Shown: positions 42,422 through 53,765 of the stretch, one piece after another
Position numbering within the stretch: the first letter of the stretch is position 1
How the letters are laid out: each line of letters starts with the position of its first letter
Source: Brugia malayi
Taxonomy: Eukaryota > Nematoda > Chromadorea > Rhabditida > Onchocercidae
Reading direction: 5' to 3'
DNA: 64,000 nucleotides
Assembly: GCF_000002995.4 (NCBI RefSeq)
Contig: NW_025062479.1
Location: 9,415,721 to 9,479,720, forward strand
Made by a program: the position numbers and the translations under genes
Notes under the pieces: generated by a model
Databases searched by the model: none
Seen by the model: the letters and a program-made list of their open reading frames with translations, nothing else
Told to the model about the DNA's origin: nothing

Positions 42422-43801
42422 GTGGACATTATAATTGATGATGGAATGAATTTGTGTTGGTAATAAATGTCTTCAATAATGTTATAAATTCAAAATATAA
42501 ATTATGTTAGTCAGTATTTTCAAACGATCCTTCTTTTCTTCAAATAATATCACAATATTATTTGCTATAATTTTATTGGTATAATTAGTCTATTCTACTC
42601 AAAGGACACTGATAAGAAAGTATAGAATATTAGCGATTATATACATGCGGATTCATCATTGTAAACAAAATTAAAAACCTTTACCTAAATTTGCGAATAG
42701 AAAAAAAGATAGGATGCAGATATAGTTTTACATATTAAATTTTTTACGATTTACTGTAAAGTAACAACTAAAGTTATTCAATCCAAAATCCAACTTTTTC
42801 GTATTTGTTTAAATTTCAAATTATTGAAAATAACAAAATGATTTCTTACCATTCTAATACTTTCATTTTTTCAATATATGTCACCAGAAAACTTCGGTAT
42901 AACTTATCGTGATAAAAAAAATTGTTCATGCATCAGCTATCAATGATTCATAAAGTATATGTAAAAGTATTACTAAGCATAATGAAATTATAGCATCATA
43001 CAACTTGTGCAAAATAATATGATTAACAAACCTCTCATCGGAATCAAAAATCCCATCAAATTTGTTAAATTTATCAAACTATTCATTCCATAGCCTTATG
43101 GCTGATGAATTCATGCAAATCAAAGATTTGATAAAAGATAAACTTTCTGCGACATGGGAAAAAGTGAACTAGAATACATGGTAGAAAAAAAAGAGGGAAT
43201 TCTCTGGGTTTATAAATGTTACAATAGAATAATTTTCAATTATCATCTTATTTGATAACAATTACTACTGCATCGGCACTAACTAACATTTTACATCTAC
43301 AAACATAAACAGTCTACTGAATTAATGAAAGCGATGAAGTCTACTGGCAAGTGAGGATCATGAGAAATGCAGAATAATTACTGGTGAAATAATTTTTGCT
43401 CATGAAAAGATACGGTAAATTTGATATTAAATTTTGGGTAGCAACAAATAAATAGTACAATATTGAATAAAATAACTTTAATATTCCACTAAACATTTCT
43501 TCTAACAACTAATAGTAATAATAAATGATTAATTTATTAATAAGTTATTATCTCACTGGTGTTCCACTTAGATTAATAAATTGCTAAGTATCCTAATTAA
43601 AACAAAAAAAAATCCATCCACCATGATACCTCAAAATTCAAAATTATCATAAAGGAAGTGGAGTTTTCATTAAATTATAATTTAATGAACTCACATAAAA
43701 TTCAAGAACTTAAAGGAGAGAATGCGAGCCAAAAGGAAGTGAAAATCATGACTAAACATAATATAAAGAATTTTGGATCTAAAATTTCCATAACACATTC
43801 T

Positions 43802-43840
43802 GGGGAGGTGTGGGAGGGTGAGGGAGGGAGGGGGGTGGGG
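43802..43840 (+). other. G-quadruplex-forming G tract
   Basis: Runs of G read GGGG, GG, GGG, GGG, GGG, GGG, GGGGGG and GGGG separated by one to three bases. Seven runs of three or more with very short loops satisfy the usual G4 pattern several times over, in a region that is otherwise extremely AT-rich. Confidence 0.85.
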
Positions 43841-44639
43841 AAAAAAACGGATTAAAAGAAGCCATTAAATAAGATGATATTCAAGTCCGTCCATTATTTA
43901 CTTTCAGCAGCTGTGTCCTTTTTAAAAATGGATAAATTATTTGAATAGTTCTAGAAAGACTAAGCATATTTTATTTGATAAAACGATGTGACGCATCATT
44001 TTGAATTTCACTAAACGAAAATTTAATGTGTAATTAAGAAAAAAAACTTCTTTACACTTTGTTCTTGGACATAGATGGAATACTTGAGGGAAGGAAGAAT
44101 GTCATGGGATTAGTAGAAAAGAGAGAGAGAGAGAGAAAAGCAGAAACTTCAACAGAGCAGATGGTAAAGTCTTGTATAAACTTGTATAAAAAAAAAAAAC
44201 TAAAAAAAATGTTGTAAATAAACTGAAAAATTAAAAAAAAAATGTTTTGAAAATTTACAAACTAAGTCTCACACCTACAATTAATTCTTAAGTTAATAAT
44301 TTTTGTAAATAAATTGTCAATAAGATAGTTGCATTACCAATTAATTCGACAGTTACTATCTCATCAAAAAATTGCTCACAATTTACCTAACAAATCTTAG
44401 AATCCTTAATGTTTTTTCTTATCTCTGTTGTCGTTGCTGTTGTTGCTTGCTGCATTAATTGGTAATTTTGCAGAGCAGACAAAATTGCCAAGTATAGTTA
44501 TTAAAGTATGAGAAAAGAGATAATTTTAATAGAAAATTTCATGTTTTGTGGTCATGAAAAATTAGGTCGCACATACATAATCTTACAATATGTATCCACT
44601 TTCTTCTTCCTAGTTACCAGCTTCAAATTTTCATATTTT

Positions 44640-44735
44640 CGCATCTTTACCTTTTATCTACTTTTCCTTCTCCTCTCTCCCTCTTTCCACTTCTCTCTTT
44701 CTCTTATTCTTTTTCACTTCTCGTTTATCACTTCA
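44640..44735 (+). repeat. Polypyrimidine tract
   Basis: Almost uninterrupted C/T with CTCTCTCCCTC-type repeats over roughly 90 bases. It is compatible with triplex (H-DNA) structure and has no coding support. Confidence 0.6.
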
Positions 44736-47700
44736 TTAAGGATTAAGAGAACATTAAGCTATTACCGCATTTACCTACTTATTGAGTTTGGAAGTTCGTT
44801 GAATTTTCATTAAAAATCGGTGATACAAAAGACTATCAGAAATTCAATCCTTCTGCATCACTTTTCACTACCAATTTTTTAGCCATAAATATTGGTTATT
44901 TTTCAAATAAATAATTAATTTTGTTGTTTTCTAGAAATATTTAAATTATTTAAGGAAACAATGTGAATTTTGCCTCTTCTTCATCCAAAATTATTTTTTC
45001 TTATCTCTGACAACTCCTCCATTCTCCACCTCCCCCCAGACGAAAAAAAAAAAAAAGAAACAAATTCATTATATTAGTGTATCTGTTATATTATTTACTC
45101 AATGATAGGAAAACTTAAAAAAGAATTAATCAGTGATTAAATAACAACAGAATAGAGTATTTTTAAATTTCGACAAATATATAGCTTTTAAGTAAAGCAT
45201 TTAAGAAACAAACCAAACAAGTCAGCAAGAAAGTATTAAAACTGAAAGTGTGCATTGAAAACATAATGTAAATATGATGCGTATAGCACTCATTTTTTTT
45301 TCTTCGCTTGAAAAGAGGAAGAATGTGAAACATATTCAAATGATACTAGAAGATGAAGCATCAATGGCATATTCAATTCAATTTATCAGATAGTAGCTAA
45401 CTCATTAAATCTCCGCGTGACATGCTAAGTTGCTTGATAAGCTTTACGCTAGGCTAAACTAGCCTTTCAAAATGCTCTCCATTCTTCATACACATACGAA
45501 TACTCCAGTTCATAATACTTAATTCACTAATATTTATAATTTGTAATTAAATTACACTTTTTCCTTTCTTTACCTGTAGTTCTACCTTTGATTAGTTCAA
45601 GGAGAAAAATTACAATAATTTTCTATTATCTCACAAGCTAGAATAACTTAAACCGAATGATTTCGATCCAGCAATTGTTGCAAATGTTCTTTTCCCCTTT
45701 TAATTAATCGACGATGAAGCATACCGGTTTTCATTTTAGATGATTTATGATATAATACAGTTTTAATGACTACTACTAACACGTTAGTTTTTTTTTTTTT
45801 TTTTTTGCTAGGAAATACGTGAGAAATTGTTGAAAAAAAAAAAACACGATTTGCATAAATTGAATCAGACATTGCCTGGGGAAAAAAAGAGAAAGAAAGA
45901 GAACGCGAAAAAAGATAACAATCGCTGAGAATTGAGAAATGAAAAAAAAAAGTTGGAACGTGTATTGCAAAGTTAACAATTTGGCGGGAGAAGCGAAGTT
46001 TCGGTCTTCATCACCAAATACAAAATTAATTAATGGTTGCTATTGATCTGTTAATCTATTGGATGTTTTGAAAGTTTATACATATATTTATAAAAAACTA
46101 AAATACACATATATAATGTATAATGTAAGTATATATATAGTAATAATATAGTGTATTGAAGATGAAACGGATGTGTCATTTACAGAATTAGTAAAATTGA
46201 AATGAAAAAGATAAAAAAAAGTAGTTTGTAGAATGAAAGGAATAAATCCGACCAGCTTCTTAAATGTTATAACAGAGCTTAGAAGACTTTTCGAAATTCC
46301 TATAAATAGACTTTATTATCGAATCGAATGAAATAATCTGTTATGAACAATTAGCGTTACAAATAAGATGGGAAATTATTTTTGAGAATTAAATTGATAA
46401 ATTTGGTAATTGTACGGAGAGAGAAGAAAAGAAACGAGAAAAATTCCTTTGTATTTTGATTTATATCCATTCGGTATTGAAGTGTGTTATTTCTGGAATT
46501 AAATAATGAATCAGAATTAAGAGGTGAAAAGAATGATGAAGGAGGAGTAAGTGAATGGAAAAGATTGGTAAAGTGTTGATGTATAATAGAAATTTAGGCT
46601 TTGTATTGAATAGTGAAACAGTTCGTTTAGAAAGGATGAAGCGGAAAAAAGGTAGGAAGAAGAAAAAGAAGGCTTGTATAAACAGAGTGATATGCGTCAA
46701 GGCCGTTCATCATTCATTTCAGTCATACAAGATGAACCAGCCGATAACCTATTTCTTTTCAAATTCTCCGATCTATCCATAAATAAACGTTTGTAAATAT
46801 TTTGTAGCTTATATATCAATACAAAGGCATTAAAAATTTTTAGTGAAAAGCAATCAACAATATGTATCAAATCATTGTGGTTTTATAATGGAATGAATCG
46901 TTGATGACACTTTATTTTGAAATTTTATAATAAGTATATAATAAGGTAGGTAAATCAGGTATATTCATTTTCGATCAATAACAGCTATCTTGTTACATTG
47001 TTTTAATGAGCATTATGAGAAATGAAGTAATCTCAGATAAATGAAAAATTTCCTTTTCGTTTATCATTTGTTTTGAATTATGCTAAATTTATATGTTTAA
47101 TATTATTTTCAGTCCTTTACTGCTGTTTAATGTTAATCTTAAAAATAAATTTTTCTTTTTTTCCTTATTTGCTCTATCTAATATATTTGCAGCAGTTTTT
47201 ATAGTTATCCTAAATTAATCGATATCGAAAAAAGCTTAGAGTCGATTACATGATTAATTATATAAAAAATTGTACAAGTTTGTGATTTGCAATTAATTTC
47301 AATTATGTTGTTTGCATTAATACATTTTAACAGCTACATTCTTTGTTAAAGAATTGCTCGATTAATATTTTGATCGTTTTAGATCACATTGAAAATATTA
47401 ATATCGTAAAATTAATAATTTTTGATATTAATTTCTTCTTCTTCATCAATGGCTATACTTTTGTTTAAGGAAAAATTTAATTTATAAGCAACATTAATTA
47501 TTTTATGATTTACTCATCTTTACAAATAATTCAATGATTAATTTTTTTTCTTTCTAGAAGTTTCGATCTTCTGTGTTTGATTTAGGTGTAACTCTCAACT
47601 TACTGAATTATCAATGGAGCTGATTTCTTGAACAGCACAATTAATTATTTCATAAAACATAAAACGAATTGCAAAGCACTTAAGAAAAAATTTTGTATAA

Positions 47701-49454
47701 GAAAGAAAATATGAAATTTGAAGCAAATTTTTACGAAAGACAAAGAAAAGTAGAAAAACAGTTCTTTAATCCATTATTTTGTATAATGAACCACAATTGA
47801 CAATTGAAATTTAATGGAGCGGAAAAGCTTGGCTCGTTAATTGCACCTTAAATACAATCCTTTCGCAATTTTGGCCCACTTAAAATAAATAAATTCGAGG
47901 AATAATTTAAATAATAGAAAATCCCCGTATGAATGAATATATTTAAAATCCTACATGCGTGACGATGGTGTTTTTATCAGTAAAATGTGGCAAACTGTGT
48001 AACAAATTTAATGGTCAATTTATTTAATCAATCTTTGTCCTGACAGGTACTTTTTTTAAGAGACAGAATTTCCAAAGTATCATCAATCCTGTTTATTCCA
48101 TATTTGCATCTTTCTGGATTGATTACGAGGAAAACGGAAAGTTTCGCATTTAATTTAACCAAAAGCAAATAATTTGATTAAAAATGGAATTTCATCAACT
48201 TCCTTAACTATTTTTTTAGAACTTATTTTTTTTAAGTATTTTTTTTCTCTTAGGAACTTATTTTAATTTTTTACTATGAGGAAAAAAACAAATAAGGAAA
48301 TTAATCCGGAGAATATTACAATATGTTATATTAAAAATATGATGTCACTTATGTTTTTTAAACTTTCGACCTATAAAAATTGGAAAAATAGTCCAAAAAG
48401 AAGTAAAGGATTTCAGAAATAAAATATGAAATTCATTATTAAAATAATAATAAATGCATTTAAATGAAAATTTGCTTTTATCAAAATGCAATTAACAAAC
48501 ATCGTTTTTTTTTTTTTTCATTTTCGAATGGAGGATTTATCTGATAAATCTTATTACACTAAACTGTTCAACTTCTTGCCCACGTTGTACTGTATGTTAG
48601 TCTAATTCGGATTATGAGATAATAGCTTAGAAATCAACTTTGTACTTTCCACTGATCGCTTCTGAATTCTTTCTCAATGTAACTTCTGATATAACTTATC
48701 GCTTAATCAAAATGAAACCAAATGGAATCTAACATTTCAATATTTGTTTTCATGAAGTTGTTTTATACATGAAAAAAAATATTTTTCGGTATAGAATTTT
48801 CTCGTCGCATTGATTATTCTGTACTTTCTTTTTCCTTCAACGTTTTTATTATGAAAGTTTACTGTTAAAAACTAAACATTTAAGAATAAGTTGAAGAAAA
48901 AAAAGGAATGTGAGAAGCAAAGTTGGATAAACTTATATGAATATCAAAGAATTATTTTAATTAGCGAATTTTCATTTTGTTATGAAAGGTACTGTTCGAA
49001 TAATTAATTATTTGTTAAGTAGTAGTTTTTTTTTTGATTCAAATGTTTTCTTGGTCATTTTATCTTTTCATATTTTATACTTACTTTATTTAACTATACT
49101 AGCAATGATTTTAAAAAAATCGCATTTTTAGTTAAAACAATTTGCATTCTAAAAATTATTTTTATACATTAATCATATGGAATTATTACACTTCTTGTGC
49201 AATAATTTATTAATGAATACAAATCCAAAAATAATTTTCTCGTTTTCAAAAATTTTATTTTCTATTCTTAGTTTTTCAGTTGCCGCTTCTATGATTATTG
49301 TTAAAAGATTTATAATTTAATATAAATTATTTCAACTGATTTTTCCAAATAATTGGATATAAATTTTCATTATGTTTTTAAACACTAATGATTAGCATAA
49401 TTTGAAGAATATAAGCGTCCGTTTCTTTTTCTTCACATTTATCAACTTTAAAGT

Positions 49455-49525
49455 ACACACATACACACACGCACATACATACATAAGCATATATGTACAT
49501 TTAAATACATAAACATACAAATACT
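49455..49525 (+). repeat. CA/CATA simple repeat
   Basis: Degenerate ACACATAC and ACATAC units. Confidence 0.8.
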
Positions 49526-50848
49526 GTGTTATGTTTCCATAACATTTATTTATTTAAACTTTTGATTCCGACCTTTGTGATGAAATATTTTGTTATCTAG
49601 GAAATTTTTGCAATCAAATGTTCATTTAAGATATAGAAAATGAAAGGAATTGATATTACATCACATCTAACAATAAACATATCTCGATGTTCATACCGGA
49701 ATTTCAAACTTTACTTACTGTAAAAAAACAGAATAAAATATTTGCTACTTTTTAAAAGTTTTATAAGAGCTAACAGGTTTAATTTATCGAATTTTCCTCA
49801 GGAAACAAAAACAATATTGATTTGTTTAAGAAAAATGCGAAGGAAAAGCTTTATACAATTATTTTCAAAATTACGCACTACTAACTTAACTAATAAGAAA
49901 ATTCGTTTTTGTTCTAGAACTCCTTTTTTTGCATTTCTTTTTCCGCATTCTCTCGGGATTGCAGTATATTGCCGATTCCATCTTCTTACTTACTTCAGAC
50001 AATCTGTTTTATTAACTTTGCTTTTTTTTACACTAAAATTTGAATGGTAAAAAACACGCTTGGGAATAGTAAGTGTTATTCCTGGGAAAGCACAGAACGC
50101 GATCACTTCTTGTACTAACATTTCATGTCCGCCGTATTTTCTACTTCAGCGTTATCTTCCTTAACATAATTGTAATAAAATATTTTGACATATTATGTAC
50201 ACAGTTTCGTTATTCTAAGAAGTTTTAAATTTTCAAATGAACTCGAATTATTCATTCGTTAATTTTTAAATTTATAATTAGTGAATTCTAACAAATTTCT
50301 TTCTGAATAATATTTTCAAAAGATAAAAATTATGCTTAAGTTTCATGTTGCACGTTATTAAACATGTGAATTTCTCCTTCAAGATGATTTAATCCTTAAC
50401 TATTAACTGATATGAAAAAATTGATAACTGACGAAAGCTAATAATATGCCATTTCGTTAAAGGATGAAATTTGATCGGTACCATCTGATTAAACAGTGAA
50501 ATCAGATTGATATCAAAAGTTTTACAATCAAAAATATCGCCAATGATTTTTTATATCCTGAAAAATACATTCTTCCAAATATTTTAAAAGCTGAAAATTT
50601 TCACATTTAACAAATTCTCTTGGAGAAAATTCTATATAATTAGTTATACCAGACAATCAGTCTCTGAGAAAAAAAACAAGAACTAAAAATGACTAATCTT
50701 TAAAAAATTTTTTATTATACATTTTCCGAATATTTATTATCCATTCACTGATGCCAAATTGTAATCTCAACTATTGATAAATATCATTTCATACTGTTGA
50801 AATGTTATCATCTATCAAATATTATTGCAATTTAGTAATTCTTATACG

Positions 50849-52415
50849 ATGAATATGGAATCGGATAATAATCGATCCCATAAAAATAGTTGTAGCAGCA
50901 TGATGAATTCGAGAAAGCATTCCCTAACAGCTCAACTTACACGGACAGCTAGGCGTTTCTCGACCACAGTGGCACCACAACTAACAAAACTCGATCCATT
51001 ACCATTGCTTCAATATTATAAGATGCTTAATATACGACTAGTAGATGTTGCTCAGGTGAATTACTTTTTTTTGCATTTACTAATACAGGATTTGTTATCA
51101 TTATTTTGACTATAAAACAACGATTACAAATTAACTGTTGAAATGAATTTTGAAGTTTTATCTGAATTAACAATTCATGTCCTTTCTTGTCACATTTATT
51201 GCAGCTTCAAGCGGCTATCAAAGGATATATTATCAAAAATATAGTGAACTTCAGTCCGATTGATTTTGAAATAACGGATGAAAATAACGTTCGTGTGCTC
51301 AGTGTTAGTTTACGACCTGAGGAAATGATTCTTTCTAAAGGCATCAAGAGAATTTTTTCAATTACGTTCGATGATTCCGATCCTGAAGAATGTGGAACTG
51401 TGATAGCTAAAATTAGGCAACCTATATCAGGTCAACTGTAATACTGACCTCAAATTTATACTAAGCTGGAAGTTTTTAAAAATAAAATTTGAACTTCTAT
51501 TCGTTTAATGAATTCAAAACCTCCAGTATCTGTTGTCAGATGACCAGATTTCCTAAGCATATTCTATCCGTAAAAGAAATATGGTGAAATTAAATTCTAA
51601 TAAAAGAATGAGGAAAATTTGATTAAAACACACTAAAATGAATTTGAGGCATGAGAATATTCGGATTTTTGGAATTACCTTGCTCAAATATCGTCCAAAT
51701 CTCATCATATGTTGACCAATGTGATCGATGCCAAATTAAACTCGTATCAAACTCAATTTCCAATTTTTTTACATCATATCGTTGTTGTTTTTCTACGAGC
51801 ACTAAATGGCAATTCATAAAAGAAGGCAAAATTTATGCATTCATTCGGCCCAATTGTACATTTTTTGATGAAGATTCATTACGGTAAATTAAATTTCGTT
51901 TAAAAAAATGATATCTTGAACAAAAAAACCAGATGTTCTAGTGTTCTATTACTACTATTTGAAATTTGATGATTCTAGTCCTAAAAGGAAATGCAAATAG
52001 ATAGCAATAGAATGATATTCGCCATCTTCCCGATATATAATTGTACTTATACTCCGAACAAAATCCTTGAATATTCCTGATGATCATAATAACCTCATAA
52101 AAACAATGCAATCGACTTTAGATTTTAACTATTTTTTAAGAACTAATGGAAAAAAAAAAACTTAGATTGGAATGGATGCCACAAGCAGATAATGAACTAC
52201 GAATGATTGTTATCGCATATGGCATGATACAAATGGTCCGAGAAGTATTTCCCTCTCTAAATCATATCATAAGCGAACAATATCAACAAAAAATTGGTCT
52301 TTTTTTTTTCCTACTCTTTTTTATGATTCATAAGTCGAAAATGATTCTTTTTTTAACTGTTCATTGTTTCTCACAAAATGGGAATTTCTGTTTTTGTTGG
52401 AAAATCAGTATCTGA
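50849..52415 (+). CDS. Phospholipid scramblase-like protein, divergent (4 exons)
   Basis: Exons 50849-51055, 51205-51430, 51649-51883 and 52141 onward. The order of segments matches phospholipid scramblases: a basic N-terminus, LTKLDPLPLLQYYKM (compare the LDPLxxLDQLL start of the domain), NFSPIDFEITDENNVRV, then RIFSITFDD, GKIYAFIRP and, at the end, WMPQADNELRMIVIAYGMIQM, corresponding to the hydrophobic C-terminal strand/helix. Cys-rich and Pro-rich motifs of vertebrate scramblases are weak, so this could be another member of the tubby-C-terminal-like superfamily. The start is the first ATG after a TTTAG acceptor. The first three exons join in phase. Exon 4 is shifted by one base at a run of 11 A (52150-52160). 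Taking that frame as read, the C-terminus ends at 52415 or at an undetected donor. Confidence 0.6.
51481..51486 (+). terminator. Poly(A) signal inside intron 2 of the scramblase-like gene
   Basis: If intron 2 is not removed, exon 2 runs into TAA at 51439-51441 and AATAAA follows 40 bases later, which would give a short isoform ending SGQL. Confidence 0.35.
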
Positions 52416-53765
52416 GGATATACAATTCTTTATTAACTACCAAGGAAGAGTCCAGAGATAACCTCAGATGTCAATAGTGTAAACTGTACACTGTACTGAA
52501 TTTGGAATAATTCCAATATCTTTAAGGATTCTAACGACAGTGGTATCAGTAAGCAGAAAAACAAGAAAAATAGAGGATTTGATATACTAATAATCGACAT
52601 TTATTGCTAATGTTGCCAAAACGATCAATTACATGGTATATGGTTTGAAATTCCTTCGTAGAATATAATTCTAATACTAACCACTACTAACCTTTGTTTA
52701 CAACTGATAGTATATATCGCTTAATTATACGGCATCATGCACCACAAAACTATTTGAAACCCAATATTATATAGCTTTTCGAGAAATTAAAGAAGTTATG
52801 CGTTTCTTTATGTTTCGTCTCTGCTATTATTGTCTTTTTCTAAGGAATATTTGTAGCTAAATTTCTAAAGTCTTCGCAAAGTAACCGAACCCGCTTTTGA
52901 GTTAGAGTCATCGAGAATATTGATTGTAAAGGAAGCATATAATATGCTAACAAATGAGATAAAATGTTAACAGAAAACGAAGGCGCAGTCTATCAAGACA
53001 GAATTTTCAGCAGGGTAAAGTGAATTATACCACGACATATCATAGACCATAATTTCATCAGTTTAATTACGTGTCCGAAAAATTAGTTGCTCTTATCCGA
53101 TCGGTCAAAACTATTTATGAAATAGTTTCGACATGAAAGATAAACATTCTTCCCCTTCGGTAAAAATAGCTGTTCCACAGCGCCAAACCATGATGATTTA
53201 TCATATACTATTAGGAATAGTCGCTGTTGGGAAATAAAATGGTAGCACATAAATAATAGTTGAAGTAATTCCAGAAAATAAAAAAGAAATTGGCAGTTGG
53301 CCTATTTTACTTAAGTTATAGATGTAATTGCTCCGAAAGCAGATTAAAGGACTCACTGGATTAGTCACTATTAGAAACTGTCAAACAAGAGAAGTAACAT
53401 CACCAGAAATTGCTCAAAGAAAAATTTAAAAATCATTCAAAATAAATTCGGACGTCAACATGAAAATCAAAGGAGAATTATAAAAACAAAATCGCAGAAA
53501 ATGCAAAAAAGTCATCCAAAACAAAAGTGAAATGGAAACTTATGAGACGCAACAAGATTAAGACAATATTACCAGATAAAAGCAAGGGTTTGTTGAACAG
53601 AACAAGTGGATACAGAATACAAGACAAGGATATAATTAATAGATAATTTAAGATACATATAAACACATGAGTTCACACCTTGAAAACAAATTCATAATAA
53701 GTATGACGATTATTTTAAGCTTTGTCAAGAGATGAACAAAAAATAACATATGTAATTTCTTCAAA
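52416..53765. other. Intergenic region between convergent genes
   Basis: This is the 3' flank shared by the scramblase-like gene (plus) and CAF-1 p60 (minus). I see no exon with splice support. Confidence 0.4.

Larger units (their letters stand above)
42127..50848. other. Second AT-rich gene desert
   Basis: About 8.7 kb without a confident gene. It includes the TAATC cluster, a G-rich block at 43802-43840, a GA repeat near 44121-44138, a pyrimidine tract at about 44640-44735, a purine-rich stretch at 46500-46680 and CA/CATA repeats at 49455-49525. A minus-strand ATG frame of 27 codons ending in DRNHSV at 45648-45731, closing near a GTTTAA donor, might be a 5' exon of RASGEF1. Confidence 0.35.

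Noticed and set aside
44508..44813. 101-codon frame rich in Phe, Leu and Ser
   Set aside because: It is a translation of a polypyrimidine tract and not protein-like.
49742..50050. 102-codon open frame in the AT desert
   Set aside because: No ATG at its start, low-complexity Lys/Phe/Leu composition, and no family or splice context.
51623..51829. Minus-strand frame in the scramblase-like gene
   Set aside because: The plus-strand reading joins exons in phase on the 5' side and ends at a good donor. The minus reading has no partner exon.
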